64,000 nucleotides of DNA, taken from contig NZ_JABWRJ020000003.1 in NCBI RefSeq assembly GCF_014268935.2, forward strand, positions 558,001 to 622,000, written 5' to 3'. This document shows positions 35,505 to 45,144 of the stretch, piece by piece. This DNA comes from Pseudomonas peradeniyensis (GTDB taxonomy: Bacteria > Pseudomonadota > Gammaproteobacteria > Pseudomonadales > Pseudomonadaceae). Under the pieces are notes generated by a model. That model did not search any database and had not been told where the DNA came from. It saw only the letters and a program-made list of their open reading frames with translations. A program made the translations under genes and the position numbers. Within the stretch, counting starts at the first letter, position 1. The number at the start of each line of letters is the position of its first letter.

Positions 35505-36305
35505 TCAGCCCTGCTGTTCTGCCAGCTTGTCGGCCAGGCGCACGAAGGCGGCCAGGTCCAGCTGCTCGGGGCGCAGGCTGCCGTCGACACCGGCGGCTTC
35601 GATGGCTGCGCTGTCGAGCAGGCCTTTCAGGGTATTGCGCAGGGTCTTGCGGCGCTGGTTGAACGCCTCGCGTACCACCTGCTCCAGCAGTCGCGCATCC
35701 TTGGCCGGGTGTGGCAGCACTTCGTGCGGCACCAGGCGGACGATGGCCGAGTCCACTTTCGGCGGTGGGTTGAAGGCGCCGGGGCCAACGTTGAACAGGT
35801 GCTCGACCCGGCAGTGGTACTGCACCATGATCGACAAACGGCCCCAGTCACCGCCACCCGGGCCGGCCGCCATGCGCTCGACCACTTCCTTTTGCAGCAT
35901 GAAGTGCATGTCGCGAATCAGCCCGGCATGGCTGAGCAGGTGGAAGATCAGCGGGGTGGAGATGTTGTAGGGCAGGTTGCCGACCACCTTGAGGCTGCGC
36001 TCAGGCACGCCCAACTGGTTGAAGTCGAACTTCAGGGCATCGCCCTGATGCAGGCGGAAGTTATCGCGCCCGGCGAACTTGTGTTGCAGGATCGGCACCA
36101 GGTCCTTGTCCAGCTCCACCACGTCCAGCTGTGCGCCGCTGCCCAGCAGGCCCTCGGTCAGGGCGCCCTGGCCCGGGCCGATTTCCAGCAGGTGTTCGCC
36201 GGCCTTGGCGTTGATCGCCCGCAGGATGCGATCGATGATTCCGGCGTCGTGCAGGAAGTTCTGGCCGAAGCGCTTGCGCGCCCGGTGTTGGTAGTGCTCG
36301 GTCAT
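35505..36305 (-). CDS. rsmA: RsmA/KsgA, 16S rRNA dimethyladenosine transferase
   Basis: 266 residues. SAM-binding motif I (LLEIGPGQGALTEGLL), the acidic motif VVELDKDL, and the catalytic NLPYNIS. It dimethylates A1518 and A1519 near the 3' end of 16S rRNA. Starts within the pdxA stop (4-base overlap). Confidence 0.98.
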   Translation of the reverse strand: MTEHYQHRARKRFGQNFLHDAGIIDRILRAINAKAGEHLLEIGPGQGALTEGLLGSGAQLDVVELDKDLVPILQHKFAGRDNFRLHQGDALKFDFNQLGVPERSLKVVGNLPYNISTPLIFHLLSHAGLIRDMHFMLQKEVVERMAAGPGGGDWGRLSIMVQYHCRVEHLFNVGPGAFNPPPKVDSAIVRLVPHEVLPHPAKDARLLEQVVREAFNQRRKTLRNTLKGLLDSAAIEAAGVDGSLRPEQLDLAAFVRLADKLAEQQG

Positions 36306-37291
36306 GGTCGGTTCTCGGCCATCTGGTAGGCGGTTTCCAATGCGACGCGCAGGCTGCCGGTGTCGATCCGGCCGGTGCCGGCCAAGTCCAGGGCGGTGCC
36401 GTGGTCGACCGAGGTACGGATGATCGGCAGGCCCAGCGTCACGTTGACCGCGGCGCCGAAGCCCTTGTACTTGAGTACGGGCAGGCCTTGGTCGTGGTAC
36501 ATCGCCAGCACCGCGTCGCAGTGCTCCAGATATTTGGGGGTAAACAGGGTATCGGCCGGCAGCGGACCGCGCAGGTCCATGCCTTCGGCGCGCAGGCGCT
36601 GCAGCGCCGGCTCGATGATGTCGATTTCTTCGCGGCCCAGGTGGCCGCCTTCTCCGGCATGCGGGTTGAGCCCGCAGACCAGGATGCGTGGGTTGGCGAT
36701 GCCGAACTTGTCGCGCATGTCCGCATGCAGGATGCGGGTGACGCGCTCCAGGCGTTCGCCAGTGATGGCGTCGGCGATATCGCGCAGGGGCAGGTGGGTG
36801 GTCACCAGGGCCACGCGCAATCCTCGGGTGGCCAGCATCATCACCACTTGCGCGGTGTGGGTGAGGTCGGCGAGGAATTCGGTGTGCCCGGAGAAGGCGA
36901 TGCCACTCTCGTTGATCACACCCTTGTGCACGGGGGCGGTGATCATCCCGGCGAACTGCCCGTCGAGGCAGCCCTGGCCGGCCCGGGTCAGTGTCTCCAA
37001 CACGAACGCGGCGTTGGCCTTGTCCAGCTGTCCGGCCACCACCGGGTTGGCCAGCGGCGTGTCCCAGACATACAGGCTGCCAGCGGGGGCTGGCAGGCTG
37101 GGGAAACTGTCGGGGGTGACGGGCAGCAGGCTGACGGCCAGCCCCAGTTGCGCGGCCCGCTCGGCGAGCAGGTCACGGCTGGTGATGGCGATCAGGGGGT
37201 GGGGCTGGGCCTCGGCGGCGAGCAGCAGGCACAGGTCGGGACCTATGCCGGCCGGCTCGCCGGGCGTGACGGCGAAGCGCTGGGGCTTCAC
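36302..37291 (-). CDS. pdxA: PdxA, 4-hydroxythreonine-4-phosphate dehydrogenase
   Basis: 329 residues. N-terminal VTPGEPAGIGPD, metal-binding His and family motifs GHTEFLADLT, TTHLPLRDI, NPHAGEGGHLGREE and MYHDQGLP. It takes part in de novo pyridoxal phosphate synthesis. Four-base overlaps with surA upstream and rsmA downstream show tight coupling. Confidence 0.98.
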   Translation of the reverse strand: MKPQRFAVTPGEPAGIGPDLCLLLAAEAQPHPLIAITSRDLLAERAAQLGLAVSLLPVTPDSFPSLPAPAGSLYVWDTPLANPVVAGQLDKANAAFVLETLTRAGQGCLDGQFAGMITAPVHKGVINESGIAFSGHTEFLADLTHTAQVVMMLATRGLRVALVTTHLPLRDIADAITGERLERVTRILHADMRDKFGIANPRILVCGLNPHAGEGGHLGREEIDIIEPALQRLRAEGMDLRGPLPADTLFTPKYLEHCDAVLAMYHDQGLPVLKYKGFGAAVNVTLGLPIIRTSVDHGTALDLAGTGRIDTGSLRVALETAYQMAENRP

Positions 37292-38607
37292 TGGGCGGCC
37301 TGGTCGGCGCCAGGCAGCTTGATTTCAACGTAGGCTTCGTCGCGGATCTGGCGCAGCCAGTTCTGCAGCTCTTCGTCGTACTTGCGGTTGCGCAGGACGT
37401 TCATCGCCTGCTGCTCGCGCGCCTGCTCGGTGCTGTCGGTGGCGCGGCGGCCCAGGACTTCCAGCACGTGCCAGCCGTACTGGGTCTTGAACGGCTTGGT
37501 CACCACGCCTTGCTGGGCGTTGGCCATCTGCTCGCGGAACTCCGGCACCAGGCTGTTCGGGTCGACCCAGTTGAGGTCGCCGCCGTTGAGCGCGGAACCC
37601 GGGTCTTCCGAGAAGCTCTTCGCCAGTTCGGCGAAGTCTTCACCGTTCTGGATCCGGTCGTACAGACGCTCGGCCAGTTGCTCGGTGGCGGCTTCGCTGC
37701 GGATCTCGCTCGGCTTGATCAGGATGTGGCGCACATGCACTTCGTCGCGCAGGATGCTCTCGCTGCCGCCACGCTTCTCCTCGACCTTGAGGATCAGGAA
37801 GCCGTTGGGGATGCGCAGTGGCTCGGTAAACTCGCCGACGGCCATGCTGCCGAGCTTGTCGGCGAGTTGGGGGGGCAGTTGACCGGCTTTACGCCAGCCC
37901 ATCTCGCCGCCTTCCAGGGCGTTCTCACTGGCCGAGCGCTCAATGGCCACCTGGCCGAAGTCCTTGCCCTGCTTGAGCTGCTGGTAGGCATCACCGGCCT
38001 GGCGGGCGGCAGCCTGGATGGCTTCCGAGTTGGCGCCTTCCGGGGTCGGGATGAGGATGTTGGCCAGGCGGTACTCTTCCGACATCTGCATCTTGCCCAG
38101 GTCCGAGTTGAGGAAGTTCTTCACTTCCTGCTCGGACACCTGGATGCGCTCGGCCACGCGGCGCTGACGCACACGGCTGATGACCATCTCGCGCTTGATC
38201 TGCTCGCGGGCATCGTCGTACGACAGGCCGTCATGTGCCAGGGCGGCGCGGAACTGCTCCAGCGACATGCCATTGCGCTGGGCAATGGTGCCGACGGCCT
38301 GGTTCAGTTCTTCGTCGGTGATGCGGATGCCCGAGCGCTCGCCGATCTGCAGCTGCAGGTTCTCGACGATCAGACGCTCCAGCACCTGCTGTTGCAGGGC
38401 GGCGGCAGGTGGCACACCGCCGCCACGCTTGGCGATGGTCTGCTGCACTTCGCGCACGCGCTGGTCCAGCTGGCTCTGCATGACCACGTCATTGTCGACG
38501 GTGGCCACGATGCGGTCGATGGGTTGCACCGCGGCATGTACCGCGCCGCTCAGCATTGCGGCGCCCAGCATCAGCGGGCGCAGACGATCAATAAGCTTGC
38601 TCTTCAC
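37288..38607 (-). CDS. surA: SurA, periplasmic outer-membrane-protein chaperone
   Basis: 439 residues. Signal peptide (LRPLMLGAAMLSGAVHA), N-terminal chaperone region (VQPIDRIVATVDNDVVMQSQLDQRV), and two parvulin PPIase domains, the second with HVRHILIKPSEI, FSEDPGSALNGGDLNWVDP and TQYGWHVLEV. It escorts LptD and other barrels to the BAM complex, and it follows lptD with a 20-base overlap. Confidence 0.98.
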   Translation of the reverse strand: MKSKLIDRLRPLMLGAAMLSGAVHAAVQPIDRIVATVDNDVVMQSQLDQRVREVQQTIAKRGGGVPPAAALQQQVLERLIVENLQLQIGERSGIRITDEELNQAVGTIAQRNGMSLEQFRAALAHDGLSYDDAREQIKREMVISRVRQRRVAERIQVSEQEVKNFLNSDLGKMQMSEEYRLANILIPTPEGANSEAIQAAARQAGDAYQQLKQGKDFGQVAIERSASENALEGGEMGWRKAGQLPPQLADKLGSMAVGEFTEPLRIPNGFLILKVEEKRGGSESILRDEVHVRHILIKPSEIRSEAATEQLAERLYDRIQNGEDFAELAKSFSEDPGSALNGGDLNWVDPNSLVPEFREQMANAQQGVVTKPFKTQYGWHVLEVLGRRATDSTEQAREQQAMNVLRNRKYDEELQNWLRQIRDEAYVEIKLPGADQAAQ

Positions 38608-41401
38608 GTGTACGGTAACCTTGAATGCCTTTGTCCAGGAACGTTTCGACCTTGTTGCCCATCACGCCGCCGAGGCCCTTGAGCACGATCTGCAGGAAGA
38701 TGCCGTGGTCGCCTTTCTCGTTTTCAGGCGTGGCCTGGCTGAAGTCGTCTTCATCAACCCAGTAGCGTTTGATCAACCTGATCTTCCAGCAGCAGCTGTC
38801 ATACTCGAGGCCACCCATGGCTTCCAATGTCCGGTTGCGGTTGTAGTCGTGCTGCCAACGGCTGATAACACTCCATTGCGGCACCAGCGGCCAGATAACC
38901 GAGAAGTCGTGCTGCTGGATCTTGTAGTAGTCCTTGATGTAATTCGGGCTGCCAGGCGTACCGTAGTCACCACCGCCGACTTTCCAGGTACCCGTGATCG
39001 AGTCGTAGGTAATCAGGTCGTTACGGTAGCGATAGCCGAGGTTGACGATCTTGTTCGGATTGTCTTCAGGCTGGTAGTGGAACATCGCGCTGCCCGAGCG
39101 GGTGCTACGAGTATCGGGATCCCAGTTGAAGTCCGAGTTGAATCTCCAGTCGCGATTGAATGCATACTCGTATTCAAGCGCGTACGGCGATACGTCCGAT
39201 TTGCTGTCGACACGTGTGCGCGGGTCGATGCCGGGCAGTTGTACCTTGCGGTCCTTGAAGTAGAACGCCTGGCCGATGCTGAAGCGCTGGCGCTGGAAGC
39301 CGTTTTCTTCGATCCAGCGGTTGGTCACACCCAGCGAGAGCTTGTTCTCGTCACCGATACGATCAGTGCCGCTGAATCGGTTGTCACGGAACAGCGAGGC
39401 ATAGTTGAAGGTGTTTTCGCTGCTGTCGAAGATCGGAATGTCCGCCTGGTCCTTGTAGGGGACGTAGAGGTAGAACAGGCGTGGCTCGAGTGTTTGGCGA
39501 TACTTCGTACCGAAGAGTTGAGTATTGCGGTCGAAGTACAGGCCGCTGTCAACGCTGAATACCGGAATGTCACGGTTCTGGCTGCTCTTGTAATCGCCAA
39601 ACAGACGCTGGATTTCAGCGTCGGAAGCGGCAACATCGGATTTGCCCTTGCTGTCGAGGTCCAGGTCATACTGGGTGTAGATGTACTTCAGCTTCGGTGT
39701 GAAGAAGCCGTAGCTGGCTTCCATCGGAAGGCTGATGGCCGGAGCAACGTTCAGTCGAGTGCCGTTGGCGCGGGCAATACCATAGACGTTCTCATCAAGA
39801 CGACGCCCGAGGCCACCGCCGCTGTTGTCAGGAAGACCATCCTTGTTGAGCACGAAGTCGTCCTTCAGGTCCCTGTCAAATCGTACGGCTTCGGTTTGAT
39901 AGGTGAAGTCGAGTCCTGCCGGATGATACGGCAACATTCCGTTGATGTTGATTTGCGGCAGCCGATCATATGGCGTGATCTGCGAGATGGTGGCCATCTC
40001 GTAGGCATGCATATTCAGCCGGGCGTTGTAGTTGTCGCCGCGGTAGGTAAGCGTTCCACGCTGATTCACCACATCCCGCTTCTCTACACCGATCTGGTCG
40101 GACTCCAGGTCCTGGAAGTAGAACGGGTCACTGATGTCGGTGTAGTCCACCTCGGCCAACAGGCGATCATCCAGGCCACCCTTGTGCTGCCAGTTGACCA
40201 TCCAGCGTTCTTTCTTGTAGTCCGACTGCAGCTCGCGGTCGTCGTCCTTGTCGTTCAGGAAACCGCCGCCGAACTGGCCTTCGCTGGACTTGGTCAGGTA
40301 GCGGAACTCACCTTCCATCAGCAGGCCACGTTTGGCCATGTAGCGCGGATACAACGTGGCGTCGTAGTTCGGCGCCAGGTTGAAGTAGTACGGCGTGACC
40401 AGCATGAAGCCGGTGTCGCTGCTGGAGCTGAACGACGGCGGCAGGAAGCCGGACTGGCGACGGTCGTCGATCGGGAAGTAGATGTACGGTGTGTAGAACA
40501 CCGGGAAATCCTTGACCCGCAGCGTCACGTTGGTCGCGGTGCCGAAGCCGGTGGCCGGGTTCAGGGTGATGTTGTTGCCCTTGAGCTGCCACGCGTTGCT
40601 GCCCGGCTCACAGGTGGTATAGGTACCGTCCTTGAGGCGGATGATGGCGTTTTCAGCACGCTTGGCGTACAGCGCGTTGCCGCGGATGTGCGACTTGTGC
40701 ATCACGTATTCGGCGTTGTCGACCCGGGCTTCGCCGGTGTCGAGCTGGATCTGCGCCTCGTCGCCGACCACCAGCGAGCCGTTGTCGCGGATCTTGACGT
40801 TGCCCTTGAGCTCGCCCCGGTTCTCGGCCTGGTACAGGTTGGCCTCGTCGGCCTCGGCCTGCATGCTGCCCTGGCGCATGACCACGTCACCGGCGAGGGT
40901 GGCGATCTGCTGCTCCTGCTGGTACTTGGAGACCTTGGCGTTGATGTAGGTGGGCGACTCGTCCTTGGGCGTGGAGTCGTTCATGCCCGGGCGGGTCGGC
41001 TCGATGTAGGCGCCGCCGCAGTACGGGCCGGTCTCGGCCAGCTGCGCAGCGGTGAGCTTCTCGCGCGGGACCCAGTCCAGGTGGCTGTAGTCTTCGCTGC
41101 GCGATTTCAGGCCGCGGCCCTTGGCCTCGGTGACCAGCATCGGCTTCTCGGCCTCGGTCGCGGCGACTTCGCCAGGCGCCTCGGCGCCCGAGCTGGCAGC
41201 GGCAGCGCCCGGATGTACCGGGCGCGGAGGCAGGTTGGCGGAGGTCTTGGGCTTGCAGTCCCAGCCACCGGCGGCGGACACTTGGCAGTCGAACTGCTCG
41301 GCCGCCGCCACGTACGACGTGGCCAGGGGTTGCAGGGCCAGCAGACCGCCAGTCACCAACAACGGAAACTTCCTACGAAACGCGGGGGATTTCAATGCCA
41401 T
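38588..41401 (-). CDS. lptD: LptD, outer-membrane LPS assembly barrel
   Basis: 937 residues from the ATG at 41401 (MALKSPAFRRKFPLLVTGG); a longer frame upstream runs through amgK and is rejected. Signal peptide, then the N-terminal beta-jellyroll (OstA-like) with AKVSKYQQEQQIATLAGDVVMRQG, then the barrel. Cys pairs near the start (DCQ, DCK) and the late CC (YDSCCWKIRL) fit the known disulfides. An Ala/Pro/Glu-rich stretch (about 60-90) precedes the jellyroll. Divergent from amgK. Confidence 0.98.
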   Translation of the reverse strand: MALKSPAFRRKFPLLVTGGLLALQPLATSYVAAAEQFDCQVSAAGGWDCKPKTSANLPPRPVHPGAAAASSGAEAPGEVAATEAEKPMLVTEAKGRGLKSRSEDYSHLDWVPREKLTAAQLAETGPYCGGAYIEPTRPGMNDSTPKDESPTYINAKVSKYQQEQQIATLAGDVVMRQGSMQAEADEANLYQAENRGELKGNVKIRDNGSLVVGDEAQIQLDTGEARVDNAEYVMHKSHIRGNALYAKRAENAIIRLKDGTYTTCEPGSNAWQLKGNNITLNPATGFGTATNVTLRVKDFPVFYTPYIYFPIDDRRQSGFLPPSFSSSSDTGFMLVTPYYFNLAPNYDATLYPRYMAKRGLLMEGEFRYLTKSSEGQFGGGFLNDKDDDRELQSDYKKERWMVNWQHKGGLDDRLLAEVDYTDISDPFYFQDLESDQIGVEKRDVVNQRGTLTYRGDNYNARLNMHAYEMATISQITPYDRLPQININGMLPYHPAGLDFTYQTEAVRFDRDLKDDFVLNKDGLPDNSGGGLGRRLDENVYGIARANGTRLNVAPAISLPMEASYGFFTPKLKYIYTQYDLDLDSKGKSDVAASDAEIQRLFGDYKSSQNRDIPVFSVDSGLYFDRNTQLFGTKYRQTLEPRLFYLYVPYKDQADIPIFDSSENTFNYASLFRDNRFSGTDRIGDENKLSLGVTNRWIEENGFQRQRFSIGQAFYFKDRKVQLPGIDPRTRVDSKSDVSPYALEYEYAFNRDWRFNSDFNWDPDTRSTRSGSAMFHYQPEDNPNKIVNLGYRYRNDLITYDSITGTWKVGGGDYGTPGSPNYIKDYYKIQQHDFSVIWPLVPQWSVISRWQHDYNRNRTLEAMGGLEYDSCCWKIRLIKRYWVDEDDFSQATPENEKGDHGIFLQIVLKGLGGVMGNKVETFLDKGIQGYRTREEQAY

Positions 41402-41533
41402 CTTATTAGTCCGGGCTTCCTGCGTGCCATCTGCCCGCGTGTGGGGGCCGCACGCCTCTCGATGGTCTGAAAAAGATGCTGGATAATAAAGCATGACCCG
41501 CTTGACGGCTAGGGCCGTCGGAGAACCCTCGTA

Positions 41534-42553
41534 ATGCCCGATCACGATGTACGCCTGCAACAACTGACCGCCTGGCTCGCCGGGCAACTGGAGAGCCTGT
41601 TCCGTAGCAACGCCTGGGGCGAGGTGCCCACTGGCAACCTGACCGCCGCCAGCAGCGATGCGAGTTTTCGCCGCTACTTCCGCTGGGAAGGCGCCGGGCA
41701 CAGCTTCGTGATCATGGATGCGCCACCGCCGCAGGAAAACTGCCGTCCGTTCGTCGATATCGACCATCTGCTGGCCACGGCGGGTGTGAACGTGCCGGTC
41801 ATTCATGCCCAGGATCTGGAGCGCGGTTTCCTGCTGCTGGGCGATCTGGGACGCCAGACATACCTGGACATCATTGACCCGGACAATGCCGACGCACTGT
41901 TCGCCGATGCCGTCGATGCGCTGCTGGCGTTTCAGCGCCTGCCAATGGATGCGCCACTGCCCAGCTACGACGTCGCCCTGCTGCGCCGCGAGGTGGAGCT
42001 CTTCCCTGAGTGGTACGTGGGCCGCGAGCTTGGCCTGGGTTTCACCGAAACGCAGCAGGCTACCTGGCAACGGGTCAGCCAGGTGCTGATCGACAGTGCC
42101 CTGGCCCAGCCCAAGGTGCTGGTGCACCGCGACTACATGCCGCGCAACTTGATGCAGAGCACGCCCAATCCGGGCGTTCTGGACTTCCAGGATGCCGTCT
42201 ACGGCCCGGTCACCTACGATATCACCTGCCTGTTCAAGGACGCCTTCCTCAGCTGGCCGCAGCCGCGTGTGGAAGGCTGGCTGCGCGGCTACTGGGAAAA
42301 GGCCCGCGCCGCCGGCATCCCGGTGCAGCCCGATTTTGAAGCGTTCCACCGCGCCAGCGACCTGATGGGCGTGCAGCGTCACCTCAAGGTCATTGGTATC
42401 TTTGCCCGCATCTGCCACCGTGACGGCAAGCCGCGCTATCTCGCCGACGTGCCACGCTTCTTCGCCTATATAGATGAAGTGATCGCTCGCCGTCCCGAAC
42501 TGGCCGAGCTGGGGCAACTGATTGCCGAGCTCAAGGGCGAGGCACGTTCATGA
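41534..42553 (+). CDS. amgK: AmgK, anomeric MurNAc/GlcNAc kinase
   Basis: 339 residues, aminoglycoside-phosphotransferase fold. Motifs: SSDASFRRYFRW (nucleotide loop), the catalytic VLVHRDYMPRNLM and metal-binding GVLDFQDAVYGP. AmgK phosphorylates C1 of MurNAc and GlcNAc in the recycling shortcut that by-passes de novo UDP-MurNAc synthesis and gives intrinsic fosfomycin tolerance in P. putida. Four-base overlap with murU; the pairing secures the name. Confidence 0.95.
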   Translation: MPDHDVRLQQLTAWLAGQLESLFRSNAWGEVPTGNLTAASSDASFRRYFRWEGAGHSFVIMDAPPPQENCRPFVDIDHLLATAGVNVPVIHAQDLERGFLLLGDLGRQTYLDIIDPDNADALFADAVDALLAFQRLPMDAPLPSYDVALLRREVELFPEWYVGRELGLGFTETQQATWQRVSQVLIDSALAQPKVLVHRDYMPRNLMQSTPNPGVLDFQDAVYGPVTYDITCLFKDAFLSWPQPRVEGWLRGYWEKARAAGIPVQPDFEAFHRASDLMGVQRHLKVIGIFARICHRDGKPRYLADVPRFFAYIDEVIARRPELAELGQLIAELKGEARS

Positions 42554-43221
42554 AGGCGATGATCCTGGCGGCAGGCAAGGGCGAGCGCATGCGCCCGCTG
42601 ACCCTGCATACGCCCAAGCCGCTGGTACCCGCCGCCGGCAAGCCGCTGATCGAGTATCACCTCGAGGCGCTGGCCCGAGCCGGTATCGGTGAAGTGGTCA
42701 TCAACCATGCCTGGCTCGGCCAGCAGATCGAGGACCATCTGGGCGATGGCAGCCGCTTCGGCCTGCGCATCCGCTACTCGCCGGAGGGCGAGCCACTTGA
42801 AACCGGTGGCGGGATCTTCAAGGCATTGCCGCTGCTGGGGGATGCGCCGTTCCTGCTGGTCAACGGTGACGTCTGGACCGACTACGACTTCGCTGGCCTG
42901 AATGCTCCCCTGCAAGGGCTTGCGCACCTGGTGCTGGTGGACAATCCCGGTCATCACGGCCGTGGCGACTTCCGCCTGGTGGATGGCCGGGTGAGCGATG
43001 GTGACGACGCCCCGGGAACGCTGACCTTCAGCGGTCTCTCGGTGTTGCACCCGGCGCTTTTCGAAGGCTGCCAGCCCGGAGCGTTCAAGTTGGCACCCTT
43101 GCTGCGCAAGGCCATGGCCGAAGGGCGGGTGAGTGGTGAGCACTATCGTGGCTACTGGATCGATGTCGGCACCCTCGAGCGCCTGGCCGATGTCGAGCGC
43201 CTGATCGGAGGGCGTACCTGA
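42550..43221 (+). CDS. murU: MurU, MurNAc-1-phosphate uridylyltransferase
   Basis: 223 residues. Nucleotidyltransferase loop at the start (MILAAGKGERMRPLT) with the sugar-nucleotide motifs TPKPLVPAAGKPLIEYHLEAL, ETGGGIFKAL and LVNGDVWTDYDF. It makes UDP-MurNAc from UTP and MurNAc-1-phosphate, the product of AmgK. Confidence 0.95.
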   Translation: MKAMILAAGKGERMRPLTLHTPKPLVPAAGKPLIEYHLEALARAGIGEVVINHAWLGQQIEDHLGDGSRFGLRIRYSPEGEPLETGGGIFKALPLLGDAPFLLVNGDVWTDYDFAGLNAPLQGLAHLVLVDNPGHHGRGDFRLVDGRVSDGDDAPGTLTFSGLSVLHPALFEGCQPGAFKLAPLLRKAMAEGRVSGEHYRGYWIDVGTLERLADVERLIGGRT

Positions 43222-43222
43222 C

Positions 43223-43987
43223 ATGTGGTGGCCGAGCACAGTGATTGGTGCCGGTGCCGGTTTCGCCGTGGCCAGCATTCCGGGTGCATTGCTGGGGGCG
43301 TTGCTGGGACAGGCCATGGATCGGCGCCTGCGACTGCAGGGTTGGGAGGATGTGCGCGAGCGCCTGGGCGGGCGCCCGGCGCTGCGTGACGAGGAACTGT
43401 TGTTCGTCCTGCTCGGACGCCTGGCCAAGAGCGATGGCCGGGTGGTTGAGGGGCATATCCAGCAGGCACGTCAGGAAATGTCCCGGCTGGACCTGGCCGA
43501 GCCCGCGCGGATGCGGGCGATTGCCGCGTTCAATCGCGGCAAGTCGGGCAAGGGCCGGCTGGGTCACTACCTGCGCCGGATCAAGCTGCAGCCGCACGGC
43601 GCCGAGGGTACCCTGCGCGCCTGTTGGCGGATGGTCTGGGCCGATGGCAAGGCTGGTCGCCAGGAGCGTGACCTGTTGCTGGGCTGGGGGCAGCAACTGG
43701 GGCTCAGTCGCAACCAGGTGCAGGCCATGTCGCTGGAATATGAACCACGCAAATCGGCGATCGAAGGCGGCGCCATGACCTATGCGGCGGCGTTGAGGCT
43801 GCTGGGGGTGGAGCCGGATACCGAAGCGGACAAGGTCAAGCAGGCCTACCGGCGGTTACTCAGCCGACACCACCCGGACAAGCTGGTGGGCAGCGGTGCC
43901 AGTGAGGCCAAGGTGCGCGAGGCGACCGAGCATACCCGCGAGTTGCATCAGGCCTATGCCATGATTCGCAAGCGGCGCGGGCTTTAG
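43223..43987 (+). CDS. djlA: DjlA-like DnaJ-domain co-chaperone
   Basis: 254 residues. An N-terminal Gly/Ala-rich membrane-type segment (VIGAGAGFAVASIPGALLGALLGQAM) is followed by a TerB-like helical domain (LLFVLLGRLAKSDGRVVEGHIQQAR) and a C-terminal J domain with the HPD triad (SRHHPDKL). It probably stimulates DnaK at the inner membrane. One base after murU, so part of the same operon. Confidence 0.93.
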   Translation: MWWPSTVIGAGAGFAVASIPGALLGALLGQAMDRRLRLQGWEDVRERLGGRPALRDEELLFVLLGRLAKSDGRVVEGHIQQARQEMSRLDLAEPARMRAIAAFNRGKSGKGRLGHYLRRIKLQPHGAEGTLRACWRMVWADGKAGRQERDLLLGWGQQLGLSRNQVQAMSLEYEPRKSAIEGGAMTYAAALRLLGVEPDTEADKVKQAYRRLLSRHHPDKLVGSGASEAKVREATEHTRELHQAYAMIRKRRGL

Positions 43988-43994
43988 GTTTGCC

Positions 43995-44045
43995 ATCGCG
44001 GGGCAAGTCCGCTCCCACGTTGTTGGAGTTGGCTTGTCCCGCGAT
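43995..44045. terminator. Inverted REP pair between convergent djlA and DUF3530 genes
   Basis: Two REP-type arms, ATCGCGGGGCAAGTCC (43995-44010) and its inverse (44031-44045), form a long hairpin between the convergent stops at 43987 and 44051. Likely a bidirectional terminator. Confidence 0.75.
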
Positions 44046-44050
44046 ACGCC

Positions 44051-45049
44051 TCACTCTTCCTTGGGCTTCAGCCAGCCGCGCACCCGGCGCAGCAATTGCT
44101 CCTGCTCGGCGGCCTTGTTGCCCGGCACGACCATCAGCGACAGCTGTCGGTACTGGCTGTTTTTCTCTCGCTTGCTGGCTTGCAGGCGCTGTTGGGCGGC
44201 CAGCCGATCCTGGGTTCGGGTTGTGTAGTACAGGTCCACCGTCGGCACTTTCAGGGTCGGCGTCAGGCTCAGCAGGTCGTGCTCCACCCGCGCCGGCGTC
44301 TGTGCGGCGACCATCACCAGCTTCTGTACCTGGGGAGGCTGTTTCTCGCTGAGGTAGCGTGCGGCCCAGTACGCGCCACTGCCGTTGCCCAGCAGCACGA
44401 TGCTGCGCGCTTTCTGCTGCTGGGCATAGACCACGGCGGCGTCGAGGCGGGCGAAGATGCGTTCGGCATCCTCCTCACTGGTGTGTTCGTCAGCCTCTAC
44501 CGCGTCGGTGCTGTCGGCCGCGTCCACCTCGGGGGCGGTGGCCTGGGCCACGTTGGCGTTGGCATCGGCTGGCGTGTCCTTGGCCGGAGCCGACTCGCCT
44601 TCTTCCTTTTTCGGTTCGACCACCGGCTTGGCTTCAACCCGGGCCTGCGGGCGCTCTGCCAGCAGGTCGGGCAGGCTGAGGCTCAGGGTGCTCCAGCCGA
44701 CATCGGGGAAACCACGGCGCAGCGGGCCGACGGTGGTTGGCCAGTCGGCACTTTCGCCGGCACCGGGAACGATGATCACCGCACCTTGCGGATCGCTGTC
44801 GTTGGCCGGTTTCCACAGCGCCAGGAAGTTCTCGCCATTGGCCTGCAAGGTCTGTTGCTCGGCCTTGGGCACCTGGCGCTCGAGGGCCAGGGCATCGTCC
44901 TGGCTACGTTCGAGCAGCGGTGGTCGGGGAGCGGGGGCGGCTGCTTCGGCGGCGGCCTGCGGTGCTTCGGCGTCGGCGGCCTGAGCGCCGAGCGGCAGGA
45001 GCGAAGCCAGGCAGAACATTGCCAGCGTCGTGCGATAAAGTGTGAACAT
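44051..45049 (-). CDS. DUF3530-family alpha/beta-hydrolase-like protein
   Basis: 332 residues. Signal peptide (MFTLYRTTLAMFCLASLLPLGAQA), then a hydrolase-like fold with AVIIVPGAGESADWP and VLLGNGSGAYWAARYL, where GNGSG resembles a nucleophile elbow. Between them lies an Ala/Glu/Asp-rich insertion (about 145-200). Such proteins are common in gammaproteobacteria but have no assigned substrate; periplasmic location is predicted. Confidence 0.85.
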   Translation of the reverse strand: MFTLYRTTLAMFCLASLLPLGAQAADAEAPQAAAEAAAPAPRPPLLERSQDDALALERQVPKAEQQTLQANGENFLALWKPANDSDPQGAVIIVPGAGESADWPTTVGPLRRGFPDVGWSTLSLSLPDLLAERPQARVEAKPVVEPKKEEGESAPAKDTPADANANVAQATAPEVDAADSTDAVEADEHTSEEDAERIFARLDAAVVYAQQQKARSIVLLGNGSGAYWAARYLSEKQPPQVQKLVMVAAQTPARVEHDLLSLTPTLKVPTVDLYYTTRTQDRLAAQQRLQASKREKNSQYRQLSLMVVPGNKAAEQEQLLRRVRGWLKPKEE

Positions 45050-45144
45050 CGATCAATCCAAGGCCAGAATCATACCGGCAGCCTAATGGTATTTGCCCGC
45101 GACGGCCACGCCAGGCGGCCGTCATTGCCAAGACGAGCGTAGAG

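Noticed and set aside
38180..41470. Very long open frame (1096 codons) on the plus strand opposite lptD
   Set aside because: It is the complement of a real, motif-rich outer-membrane protein gene. The translation is compositionally odd, with no recognisable domain; it results from high G+C third positions.
41402..42517. Possible N-terminal extension of LptD
   Set aside because: It would run antisense through amgK. The ATG at 41401 starts a normal signal peptide and gives the usual family length.
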